Both the position numbers and the translations under genes were made by a program. Below are positions 13,467 to 19,820 of a stretch of 28,433 nt of DNA, piece after piece. Within the stretch, counting starts at the first letter, position 1, and every line of letters begins with the position of its first letter. The notes under the pieces were generated by a model that saw nothing but the letters and a program-made list of their open reading frames with translations, ran no database searches and was not told the origin of the DNA. The DNA comes from Ruminococcaceae bacterium UBA7127 (GTDB lineage: Bacteria > Bacillota > Clostridia > Oscillospirales > Acutalibacteraceae): NCBI GenBank assembly GCA_002493005.1, contig DKXL01000019.1, positions 1-28,433 of the forward strand, written 5' to 3'.

Positions 13467-15314
13467 ATGGTGGTGACTGTTTTGAATCCCAAATTAACCG
13501 AATTGCGCAAAAAAGCTATGGCGCTTCCTCTTTTGCCGGGAGTTTATATTATGCACGACAAAAGCGGAAAAATTATATATATCGGCAAGGCGAAAGCTCT
13601 CAAAAACAGGGTCAGCCAGTATTTTGGCTCACAGAACAACCACGCCGAAAAGGTGCGCAGAATGGTTGACAATGTTGATGATTTTGAATATATAATCACC
13701 GACAGCGAGTTTGAGGCGCTTATTCTTGAGTGCAGTCTTATCAAGCAGCATACCCCAAAATACAACATTCTTTTAAAAGATGACAAGGGCTACAGCTATA
13801 TCAAAATAAGCCAAGGCGACTGGAAAAAACTTAGTTATACCCTGCAAAAGCAGGATGACGGCGCTGAATATATCGGACCGTACAAAAGCAGTTATTATGT
13901 AAAAAGTGCTGTTGAGGAGGCAAACAAAATATTTATGCTTCCAACCTGCAGCCGCAAATTTCCTCAGGATTTTCGCAAGGCAAGACCCTGCCTTAATTAT
14001 CATATTAAGCAATGTATGGCGCCTTGCACAGGCAGAGTAAAACTTGATGATTATAAAGAAAGTCTTAATCAGGCGATTGATTTTCTTAAGGGAGGTTCTT
14101 CAAATTCAATAAAAACGCTGACTGCACAGATGGAACAGGCAGCAGAAAATCTTGAGTTTGAACGTGCGGCTAAAATTCGCGACAAAATCAACTCGGTCAA
14201 AAAAATGAGCGACAAGCAAAAGGTTATTCTCAGCAAAATCCTTGATCAGGATATAATTGCAGGCTTTTCGGATGATGGAAAAACCTGCTTTCAGGTATTT
14301 CGCTTTGAGGGCGGCAGGCTTTTTGACAGAGAAAGTTTTGTGGTTGACGGCGTTGACTTGGCAAGTGAAATCGAAGAATTTTTGCTTAGATATTATACAA
14401 TCCGCAATGATGTGCCCAAAAGCATTGCAATCGACAGAGAGTTTGACAGTATTGAAAGCGTGGAACAATGGCTGTCGCAAAAGCGCGGCAACAAGGTAAG
14501 TATATCTGTTCCTCAGCGTGGTGAGCAGGCTCAGCTTGTTGCAATGTGTCGCTCCAATGCGGCAGAAGCGCTTGCTCAGCGCAAGGGTGCAACCGTGCGT
14601 GAATTTGGAGTGCTTGAGGAATTAAGAGAAACTTTGGGACTTGATACGCTGCCAAAATACATTGAGTCCTATGATATTTCTAACCTTGCAGGTACAGAAA
14701 ATGTTGCAGGAATGATTGTGTACAAAAACGGAAAGCCGCTGAAATCTGCATACAGAAAATTTAAAATAAAGGGGTTTGACGGCCAGGACGATTATGCTTC
14801 TATGGCAGAGGTATTGACGCGACGTTTTGACGAATACTATAAAGCAGAGGACAGCGAAGAGGGCTTTGGTAAACTGCCCGATTTGATTTTGCTTGACGGC
14901 GGCAAAGGACAGGTTGCCGCAGTAAAGCAGGTATTGCAAAACAAAAACATCAATGTACCGCTGTTTGGAATGGTAAAGGACGACAAGCACCGTACACGTG
15001 CCGTAACAGGCGAGGGCGGTGAAATTGCAATCAGCTCAAAGCGTGCACTGTTTACATTCCTCAGCAAAATGCAGGACGAGGTTCACCGTTTTGCTATCGG
15101 TTACCATCACAGCCGCAGAAGTAAAAATACCTTCAAAAGTTCACTTACAAATATTGAGGGAGTGGGTGAGGTGCGTGCAAGAGCGTTGCTCAAATACTTC
15201 AGGACGATTGAAAATATCTCTAATGCAGACCTTCACGAGCTTGAAAATGCTCCGAAGATGACAAAGGACACCGCTCTTTCGGTGTATAAATATTTCCACT
15301 CAGATGGACAATAA
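13467..15314 (+). CDS. uvrC: Excinuclease ABC subunit C
   Basis: A 615-residue subunit of the UvrABC nucleotide-excision repair nuclease, making both incisions around a lesion. In order: GIY-YIG domain (Pro-Gly-Val-Tyr-Ile-Met and Ile-Tyr-Ile-Gly-Lys-Ala-Lys, about residues 22-45), a Cys cluster around Arg-Pro-Cys-Leu and Gln-Cys-Met-Ala-Pro-Cys, and the UVR helix pair. Next come the RNase H-like C-terminal nuclease with Ser-Tyr-Asp-Ile-Ser-Asn and Leu-Leu-Asp-Gly-Gly-Lys-Gly-Gln, then a terminal helix-hairpin-helix (Ile-Glu-Gly-Val-Gly-Glu-Val-Arg). ATG 13467 has only a weak ribosome binding site. TTG 13482, preceded by GGTGG, is an alternative that removes five residues. No clear promoter lies between the HPr terminator and this gene. 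Confidence 0.95.
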   Translation: MVVTVLNPKLTELRKKAMALPLLPGVYIMHDKSGKIIYIGKAKALKNRVSQYFGSQNNHAEKVRRMVDNVDDFEYIITDSEFEALILECSLIKQHTPKYNILLKDDKGYSYIKISQGDWKKLSYTLQKQDDGAEYIGPYKSSYYVKSAVEEANKIFMLPTCSRKFPQDFRKARPCLNYHIKQCMAPCTGRVKLDDYKESLNQAIDFLKGGSSNSIKTLTAQMEQAAENLEFERAAKIRDKINSVKKMSDKQKVILSKILDQDIIAGFSDDGKTCFQVFRFEGGRLFDRESFVVDGVDLASEIEEFLLRYYTIRNDVPKSIAIDREFDSIESVEQWLSQKRGNKVSISVPQRGEQAQLVAMCRSNAAEALAQRKGATVREFGVLEELRETLGLDTLPKYIESYDISNLAGTENVAGMIVYKNGKPLKSAYRKFKIKGFDGQDDYASMAEVLTRRFDEYYKAEDSEEGFGKLPDLILLDGGKGQVAAVKQVLQNKNINVPLFGMVKDDKHRTRAVTGEGGEIAISSKRALFTFLSKMQDEVHRFAIGYHHSRRSKNTFKSSLTNIEGVGEVRARALLKYFRTIENISNADLHELENAPKMTKDTALSVYKYFHSDGQ

Positions 15315-15366
15315 GAGAGGCAAAAAGCCCATAATACAGCAAAAAACGACAAAAAACAAAATATTG

Positions 15367-15395
15367 TTGTAAATCTCATAATAATATGTTATACT
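15367..15395 (+). promoter_or_regulatory. Promoter for the rsmD-coaD operon
   Basis: TTGTAA (15367-15372), a 17-base spacer and TATACT (15390-15395) with an upstream TGn (15387-15389) form an extended -10 promoter. The predicted start is about 20 bases before rsmD. Confidence 0.62.
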
Positions 15396-15422
15396 GAATT
15401 TATAAATGTAAAGGAAGATTGT

Positions 15423-15968
15423 ATGCGAGTAATTACAGGCAGTGCAAGGGGCAGACGTCTTGAAACCCTTGAGGGTGAGGACGTAAGACCGACTACTGAC
15501 AGAATAAAAGAAGCAGTTTTTTCTATTATCCAGTTTGAAACCGAGGGCAGAGTGTTTCTTGACCTTTTTTCAGGCTCCGGACAAATGGGAATTGAGGCGC
15601 TGAGCAGAGGAGCAAAGGCGGCGCATTTTGTTGACAGCTCCAAAAAATCAGTTGAAACGACCAAGCGCAATCTTAAGACAACAAAGCTTGAATCCGGTGC
15701 AAAGGTGTTTCAAATGGACTTTCACAGCTTTCTTTCAATGAACAGTCAGCGTTTTGATATAGCGTTTCTTGATCCGCCGTACAAAACCGGAATGTTGCAG
15801 GATGCTCTTGGCTTGGTGCACGAGCATATGAGCGAAACCGGTGTAATTATTGCAGAAAATCCATTGAATGAAGAAATTTTGTCAAATTATGGCGATTTTG
15901 TACTTGACAGACAATATCGCTATGGTAAAATAAAAATAACTACATTTAGACATAAGGACTATGTATAA
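15423..15968 (+). CDS. rsmD: 16S rRNA (guanine-N2)-methyltransferase RsmD
   Basis: A 181-residue methyltransferase that forms m2G966 in 16S rRNA. The family opening Met-Arg-Val-Ile-Thr-Gly-Ser-Ala-Arg-Gly-Arg-Arg-Leu is present. So are Arg-Pro-Thr-Thr-Asp-Arg-Ile-Lys-Glu-Ala-Val-Phe, the SAM-binding Asp-Leu-Phe-Ser-Gly-Ser-Gly and the catalytic Asp117-Pro-Pro-Tyr120. An AAAGGAAG ribosome binding site precedes ATG 15423. The final base of its stop codon is the first base of coaD, so the two are translationally coupled. The rsmD-coaD pairing is standard in Bacillota. Confidence 0.97.
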   Translation: MRVITGSARGRRLETLEGEDVRPTTDRIKEAVFSIIQFETEGRVFLDLFSGSGQMGIEALSRGAKAAHFVDSSKKSVETTKRNLKTTKLESGAKVFQMDFHSFLSMNSQRFDIAFLDPPYKTGMLQDALGLVHEHMSETGVIIAENPLNEEILSNYGDFVLDRQYRYGKIKITTFRHKDYV

Positions 15969-16453
15969 TGAGTAAAACCGTAATTTGTCCCGGCAGCTTT
16001 GACCCTGTTACACTGGGGCACGTTGATATTATTACACGAGCCTCAAAGATGTTTGATAAGGTTATCGTGGCTGTGCTTGTTAATTCAAGCAAGACACCGA
16101 GCTTTTCAATCGAAGAACGCATTGAATTGCTGCAAGACAGTACGTGTGGGATTGAAAACGTTGAAGTTGTGAGCTTTAACGGATTGCTTGCCGAATATTG
16201 CAGAGAACGCAAAGTTGATGCAATCGTAAAGGGGTTAAGGGCTGTAACAGATTTTGAATATGAGTTTCAAATGGCTCTTACAAACAAAAAACTTAATCCG
16301 ATGCTTGAAACAATCTTTCTCACCGCTGACGCCGATTCAATGTATTTAAGCTCCAGTATGGTGCGCGAGGTGGCGTCAATGGGCGGAGATATAAGCAATT
16401 TTGTTCCCAAGTGTGTTCATCAAAGGATAGTCGAGCGACTTAATAAAGGTTAA
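15968..16453 (+). CDS. coaD: Phosphopantetheine adenylyltransferase CoaD
   Basis: A 161-residue nucleotidyltransferase of coenzyme A synthesis, which joins 4'-phosphopantetheine and ATP to give dephospho-CoA and pyrophosphate. The Pro-Gly-Ser-Phe-Asp-Pro-Val-Thr15-Leu-Gly-His18 nucleotide-binding motif is complete. So are the substrate-binding region Ile-Val-Lys-Gly-Leu-Arg and the late Leu-Ser-Ser-Ser-Met-Val-Arg-Glu motif. The start is ATG 15968, sharing one base with the rsmD stop. Length is normal. It is followed after 46 bases by a coiled-coil gene. Confidence 0.97.
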   Translation: MSKTVICPGSFDPVTLGHVDIITRASKMFDKVIVAVLVNSSKTPSFSIEERIELLQDSTCGIENVEVVSFNGLLAEYCRERKVDAIVKGLRAVTDFEYEFQMALTNKKLNPMLETIFLTADADSMYLSSSMVREVASMGGDISNFVPKCVHQRIVERLNKG

Positions 16454-16499
16454 AACTTTTAAGATATAAATTCAAGAGGATATATAAGGAGTGGAAATA

Positions 16500-16967
16500 A
16501 TGAAAGTTGATGATTTAATTTTACAGCTTCAGGACATTATCAGTGAGGCTAAGTCAATGCCGTTTTCAGGCGGCAAGGTAATGGTAAGCAGTGAAGAAGT
16601 TTATGACATTCTTGACCAGATTCAGGATGCTATGCCGGCTGAGGTAAGACAGGCAAAAAATATTGTTGCTGACAGAAAGCAAATTATTGCAGAGGCAAAC
16701 AGAGAGTCCGAGAGTATTATCAGAGCTGCCGAGGAGCGCAAAAAGGTAATGCTCAATCAAAATGAGCTTGTTCGCGAGGCTCAGGCAAAGGCTAAGGAGA
16801 TTGTTGATGACGCAAAGCAGAAGTCAGCTGAAATTCGCAAGGCTGCAAACGTTTATGTTGACAGTATTATGAAGCGCACCGAAGAGGGAATTGCAACTCA
16901 GCTTGATGCAATAAAAAAGACTCGCTCAAGTATTCTCAATTCACAAAAGCAAAAGCCGCAAAATTAA
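16500..16967 (+). CDS. Predicted cytoplasmic coiled-coil protein
   Basis: A 155-residue charged protein with no signal peptide or membrane segment. From about residue 45 to the end it is nearly all helix, rich in Ala, Glu, Lys and Gln, with heptad-like spacing such as Glu-Ala-Gln-Ala-Lys-Ala-Lys-Glu-Ile-Val-Asp-Asp-Ala-Lys. Such sequences are often labelled ATPase or V-type ATPase subunit H/E-like because of their coiled coil; no ATP-binding motif is visible, so that label is not supported. The N-terminus (Leu-Gln-Leu-Gln-Asp-Ile-Ile, then a Met-Pro-Phe-Ser-Gly-Gly-Lys turn) may be a separate small domain. ATG 16500 is chosen over GTG 16491, which overlaps the AAGGAG ribosome binding site. 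It probably shares the rsmD-coaD transcript; its role is unknown. Confidence 0.85.
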   Translation: MKVDDLILQLQDIISEAKSMPFSGGKVMVSSEEVYDILDQIQDAMPAEVRQAKNIVADRKQIIAEANRESESIIRAAEERKKVMLNQNELVREAQAKAKEIVDDAKQKSAEIRKAANVYVDSIMKRTEEGIATQLDAIKKTRSSILNSQKQKPQN

Positions 16968-16982
16968 TAAATGCAAATGTAC

Positions 16983-17007
16983 AGGAAGCCCTTGAGGCTT
17001 CCTTTTT
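16983..17007 (+). terminator. Rho-independent terminator of the rsmD-coaD operon
   Basis: AGGAAGCC (16983-16990) pairs perfectly with GGCTTCCT (16996-17003) around a five-base loop, followed by a T-run to 17007. It lies 16 bases after the stop of the coiled-coil gene. Confidence 0.93.
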
Positions 17008-17008
17008 G

Positions 17009-17103
17009 TTATTTGATAGGAAACTACAACAAACTGTATAATATAAATAACACAAAGCGCTAATTATACCAACTGAAATGTTATAATGGCTCCTATCAAA
17101 TAA
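17009..17103. repeat. Small element bounded by 13-bp perfect inverted repeats
   Basis: TTATTTGATAGGA (17009-17021) and TCCTATCAAATAA (17091-17103) are exact inverted repeats enclosing 69 AT-rich bases with no open frame. Its size and form fit a miniature inverted-repeat element, or an RNA hairpin base. The left end carries TTGATA (17013-17018) and, 18 bases on, TATAAT (17037-17042), so it could supply a rightward promoter. No target-site duplication is evident. Confidence 0.55.
17013..17042 (+). promoter_or_regulatory. Candidate rightward promoter with no gene downstream
   Basis: TTGATA (17013-17018), an 18-base spacer and TATAAT (17037-17042). The predicted start near 17049 would transcribe the hairpins at 17114-17217 toward the terminator-like stem at 17264-17314. 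No credible coding frame lies in that interval. Confidence 0.45.
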
Positions 17104-17320
17104 AAAATAATTTATATAGCCCGCTCAGTAGCACGCTGCGCGCGCACGAGCGATGGCTATATGAAAGCGGATGCACTAGGTGCGCGCACTTTCTTGTATA
17201 GCAGACAATCGGCTGCTTGTAATTTAATGACATTTTAATTGTAATCTTTAAATTTTTATTAGAAAAATACACATCCTGACACTCTGATTTTTGGAATATC
17301 GGGATGTGTATTTTCATTTA
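17043..17320 (+). ncRNA. Candidate structured non-coding RNA or hairpin cluster
   Basis: An interval with no credible gene and unusual structure. ATATAGCC (17114-17121) pairs with GGCTATAT (17155-17162) and, inside it, CGCTC (17122-17126) with GAGCG (17148-17152), then further GC pairs to a TGC loop. GAAAG (17163-17167) pairs with CTTTC (17189-17193) around GCAC-TAG-GTGC. AGCAG (17200-17204) pairs with CTGCT (17213-17217). The GC-rich block (17119-17190) stands out from AT-rich surroundings. It lies between a candidate promoter and a terminator-like hairpin. I know no RNA family that it matches. It could equally be a repetitive palindromic element. Confidence 0.4.
17264..17314. terminator. 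Probable bidirectional terminator upstream of mraZ
   Basis: AAAATACACATCC (17264-17276) pairs perfectly with GGATGTGTATTTT (17302-17314), 13 bp around a 25-base loop. The A/T ends of the arms give a U-tract in either direction. It would insulate the mraZ promoter from upstream transcription. Confidence 0.6.
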
Positions 17321-17395
17321 CGGAAATATTTAATTGCAAAATTGCAATTTTTATAAAGTTTTGTAAATATTTTTAGTATTTACGTAACTTTCGTA

Positions 17396-17424
17396 TTGAT
17401 TTTTTTGATAATATGGTTTATAAT
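17396..17424 (+). promoter_or_regulatory. Promoter of the mraZ-led dcw cluster
   Basis: TTGATT (17396-17401), a 17-base spacer and TATAAT (17419-17424). The predicted start near 17431 falls at the first MraZ-type repeat, so a protein bound there would block RNA polymerase. Confidence 0.78.
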
Positions 17425-17430
17425 AAATCA

Positions 17431-17460
17431 AAAGGTGTCAATTTGTGACACAAAGTGACT
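17431..17460 (+). promoter_or_regulatory. MraZ-type operator: three repeats at 10-bp spacing
   Basis: GTGTC (17435-17439), GTGAC (17445-17449) and GTGAC (17455-17459) recur exactly every 10 bases, on one face of the helix, with A/T-rich five-base spacers. Known MraZ operators are arrays of three short GT-rich direct repeats separated by about five bases in front of mraZ. The position just after the -10 element fits autorepression of the division and cell-wall cluster. Binding itself is inferred. Confidence 0.75.
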
Positions 17461-17513
17461 ATGAAATTCGTTTTTAGGACACTTTTTAAGATAAAATGTA
17501 TGGAGGTGGGCAA

Positions 17514-17933
17514 ATGTTTTCCGGAATGTCAAATCATTCGATAGATGCAAAAGGCAGAATAGTTTTGCCCGCAAAGTTTCGTGAAGAGCTTGGAGATACA
17601 TTTTGTCTTGTTCAGGGATTTGACAATCAGTGCATTCAGGCAATGTCGACAGAGCTTTATGAGTCAATCTGTGCCAAAATTCTTGAGTTGCCTGCTAACC
17701 TGTCACGTGCACTTCAGTATACATTTAACGGCAGTGCGCAGAATGTTACTCCAAATGCTCAGGGCAGAGTTCTTATTCCTCAAACTCTTCGCCAATATGC
17801 AGCTATTGAGGAAGAAGCTCTTGTTATAGGTATGAACAACCGCATTGAGATATGGAACAAGCAGAAGTTTGACGAGTTTATGGGTACTCAGCAGTCCAAT
17901 ATTGCACAGGCTTTGTCAATGCTCAAGCTGTAA
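17514..17933 (+). CDS. mraZ: Transcriptional regulator MraZ
   Basis: A 139-residue DNA-binding protein made of two SpoVT/AbrB-like repeats that assembles into a ring and represses its own dcw operon. The two signature strands are Ser-Ile-Asp-Ala-Lys-Gly-Arg-Ile-Val-Leu-Pro-Ala-Lys-Phe-Arg (N-terminal copy) and Asn-Ala-Gln-Gly-Arg-Val-Leu-Ile-Pro (second copy). The C-terminus has Asn-Arg-Ile-Glu-Ile-Trp. ATG 17514 is used, not ATG 17496, because GGAGGTG at 17502-17508 lies between them and Met-Phe-x-Gly is the usual start. Ten bases separate it from rsmH. Its likely operator lies about 55 bases upstream. Confidence 0.96.
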   Translation: MFSGMSNHSIDAKGRIVLPAKFREELGDTFCLVQGFDNQCIQAMSTELYESICAKILELPANLSRALQYTFNGSAQNVTPNAQGRVLIPQTLRQYAAIEEEALVIGMNNRIEIWNKQKFDEFMGTQQSNIAQALSMLKL

Positions 17934-17943
17934 GGAGGATTTT

Positions 17944-18867
17944 ATGGAATTTTCTCATATTCCCGTCCTGCTTCAGCAGACGATTGACGGATTAGCTGTC
18001 AATGAAAACGGCATTTACGTCGACGGAACTGCCGGCGGCGGAGGCCACAGCAGTGAAATTTTGAAGCGGCTGACAACAGGCAAGCTGATTTCTATTGACC
18101 AGGATCCCGACGCAATAATGACTTTGACCCAAAGGTTCAAGAATAACGAGAATTCAATCATCATCAAGGGCAACTTTGCTGATATGAAGGAGCTTTTGCA
18201 GCATAGAGGAGTCGGCAGACTGGACGGGGTTTTGCTTGATATAGGCGTTTCGTCCCATCAGCTTGACACCGCAGAGCGCGGATTTTCATTTCATGAGGAC
18301 GCACCGCTTGATATGCGTATGAGTCAAAGCGGTACAACAGCCGCCGACCTTGTAAACACACTTCCTGTGAGTGAACTCAAACGAATACTGAGTGTTTACG
18401 GCGAAGAAAAGTTTGCAGGCTCGATTGCAAACGGAATTGAACGTGCGCGTCAGCAAAAACCGATAACAACGACTCTTGAACTTGCAGAAATTATCAAGGA
18501 TAATGTTCCTCAGCGCGTAAGGCGTGACGGGCATCCTGCACGAAAAAGTTTTCAGGCACTGCGCATTGCAGTCAATGATGAGCTTGGAGTGCTCGAAAGA
18601 GGACTCGACAGTGCTTTTGAACTGCTTGGAAGCGGAGGACGATTGGCAGTAATCACATTCCACTCGCTTGAAGACAGAATAGTTAAGCAAAAAATGGCGT
18701 CTTGGTGCCAGGGATGTACTTGCCCAAAAGATTTTCCGGTATGTGTTTGCGGAAATAAACCAAAGGCGAAACTTGTTAATCGCAAGCCTATTTGTGCAAA
18801 TGAAACAGAATTGAGTGAAAACCCCAGGGCAAGAAGTGCAAAGTTGAGAATATGCGAAAAAATTTAA
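17944..18867 (+). CDS. rsmH: 16S rRNA (cytosine-N4)-methyltransferase RsmH (MraW)
   Basis: A 307-residue SAM-dependent methyltransferase that modifies C1402 of 16S rRNA. It begins Met-Glu-Phe-Ser-His-Ile-Pro-Val-Leu-Leu. The SAM loop Asp27-Gly-Thr-Ala-Gly-Gly-Gly-Gly-His-Ser36, then Leu-Leu-Asp-Ile-Gly-Val-Ser-Ser, Pro-Leu-Asp-Met-Arg-Met and Thr-Phe-His-Ser-Leu-Glu-Asp-Arg all match the family. A four-cysteine patch lies near residue 260. ATG 17944 follows AAGGAGG with normal spacing, so the longer open frame reaching back into mraZ is not used. Its place after mraZ is universal in dcw clusters. Confidence 0.97.
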   Translation: MEFSHIPVLLQQTIDGLAVNENGIYVDGTAGGGGHSSEILKRLTTGKLISIDQDPDAIMTLTQRFKNNENSIIIKGNFADMKELLQHRGVGRLDGVLLDIGVSSHQLDTAERGFSFHEDAPLDMRMSQSGTTAADLVNTLPVSELKRILSVYGEEKFAGSIANGIERARQQKPITTTLELAEIIKDNVPQRVRRDGHPARKSFQALRIAVNDELGVLERGLDSAFELLGSGGRLAVITFHSLEDRIVKQKMASWCQGCTCPKDFPVCVCGNKPKAKLVNRKPICANETELSENPRARSAKLRICEKI

Positions 18868-19146
18868 AAAATATGCTCTCAGCTATAGACAAAGTTACGG
18901 TTTTGTAGTAAAATATAACAAGGTTGTAAACTATGTTACAAATACTACTAATTGTGTTTTGACTCGTTTCAACAACAATATATACGATTTGATTTATTTC
19001 AGTTTGTCATATACAACTGATTGTGTGTATTTAAAAAGCAAAAAATTGTTAAAATTTTGAAACTTTTTTGCTTTATGGAAAAATAAAGCAAAAAACAGTG
19101 TGTTTTATGAAAATATTGATATAGAAAGGCACAAGGTGCAAAACTA
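18868..19146. other. AT-rich leader region between rsmH and ftsL
   Basis: About 280 bases without a gene. It contains nested inverted repeats at 18905-18948 (GTAGTA/TACTAC outside TTGTAA/TTACAA), possibly marking the end of the mraZ-rsmH transcript. A possible promoter follows: TTGACT (18959-18964), 16 bases, TATACG (18981-18986). Then comes a repeat trio at 19035-19095, described separately. A second promoter here would separate mraZ-rsmH from the septation genes. Confidence 0.55.
19035..19095 (+). promoter_or_regulatory. Competing hairpin arms ahead of ftsL
   Basis: AAAGCAAAAAA (19035-19045), TTTTTTGCTTTA (19064-19075) and TAAAGCAAAAAA (19084-19095). The middle arm can pair with either the first (11 bp, 18-base loop) or the third (12 bp, eight-base loop), but not both. 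This is the geometry of a switchable leader. The arms are low in complexity, so chance is possible. Confidence 0.4.
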
Positions 19147-19695
19147 ATGGCATATGAAAACAGAAATGCTGCTTATGATTTAAGCCTTTTTGATGACAGT
19201 CAGTCCGGATACACCGGCTCGGCTCTGCCAAAGCGAAAAGGTGACGAAGTACATAAAAAGCAATTAAAGAGAAAACCTAAAAATAACGTTGTTTCTATTC
19301 CCGAGCAGGAATTGCTTAAGAACAGAAAACGCAAGCACAATCCTTTTAAGCTCGCCGTTGGATTTTTCGGCGGTGCGGCGGTAACGGCTGTTATCGGTAT
19401 TATCATTGTCGGACAAGTTAGGCTGACAGAACTTAATCAGGAAATAATAACAGCTCAGGAGACTTTAGAGGACGCTCAGAGCATATATACTCAAAATCAG
19501 ATGAAGCTTGAATCAAATCTTACTAACGCTGAGATTGAGCAGTACGCTGAAGAAGTGCTTGGAATGACTAAAGCTACTAATGCACAGAAAGAATTTGTTG
19601 CTCTTTCCGGAGGCGATAAGGCGGAGGTATCTTCTCAAAAGAATGAAAATATATTTACTCAGTTTATCGACTCAGTTAAAAATCTTTGGTCATAA
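19147..19695 (+). CDS. ftsL: FtsL/DivIC-like cell division protein
   Basis: A 182-residue single-pass membrane protein in the ftsL position. A basic cytoplasmic N-terminus (1-66, many Lys/Arg) leads to a transmembrane helix (about 67-90). A coiled coil follows with Glu-Leu-Asn-Gln-Glu-Ile-Ile-Thr-Ala-Gln-Glu-Thr-Leu-Glu and then Glu-Glu-Val-Leu-Gly-Met, the end-of-coil motif of FtsL/DivIC proteins. FtsL forms the divisome core with FtsQ/DivIB and DivIC and activates FtsW-FtsI. The cytoplasmic tail is longer than in Bacillus FtsL (about 117 residues in all). The sequence is poorly conserved, so context carries much of the call. An AAGGTG-like site precedes ATG 19147. Confidence 0.82.
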   Translation: MAYENRNAAYDLSLFDDSQSGYTGSALPKRKGDEVHKKQLKRKPKNNVVSIPEQELLKNRKRKHNPFKLAVGFFGGAAVTAVIGIIIVGQVRLTELNQEIITAQETLEDAQSIYTQNQMKLESNLTNAEIEQYAEEVLGMTKATNAQKEFVALSGGDKAEVSSQKNENIFTQFIDSVKNLWS

Positions 19696-19734
19696 CATTC
19701 ATTTCAATTTAATAAACATATTATGGAAGAATGA

Positions 19735-19762
19735 GAGTTAAGACTGCGTCTTGACTCTTTTT
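19735..19762 (+). terminator. Intrinsic terminator-like hairpin inside the dcw cluster (ftsL-ftsI gap)
   Basis: GAGTTAAGAC (19735-19744) pairs with GTCTTGACTC (19748-19757) through ten pairs (one G-U) around TGC, followed by TTTTT. It has the full form of an intrinsic terminator between two genes expected to be co-expressed. It may cause partial termination, or ftsI may have its own promoter. Confidence 0.75.
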
Positions 19763-19820
19763 CGGATTTATTGGGGTATTTTATTTAGGGATAATTTTTT
19801 GCGGTGAAAGGAGCTTAATC

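Noticed and set aside
17114..17220. Possible tRNA or tRNA-like gene
   Set aside because: No acceptor stem, T-loop GTTCRA or correctly spaced D- and anticodon arms could be fitted.
17096..17317. 73-codon minus-strand open frame across the hairpin cluster upstream of mraZ
   Set aside because: It runs through the inverted-repeat arms and the terminator-like stem, resembles no family I know, and its composition follows the palindromes.
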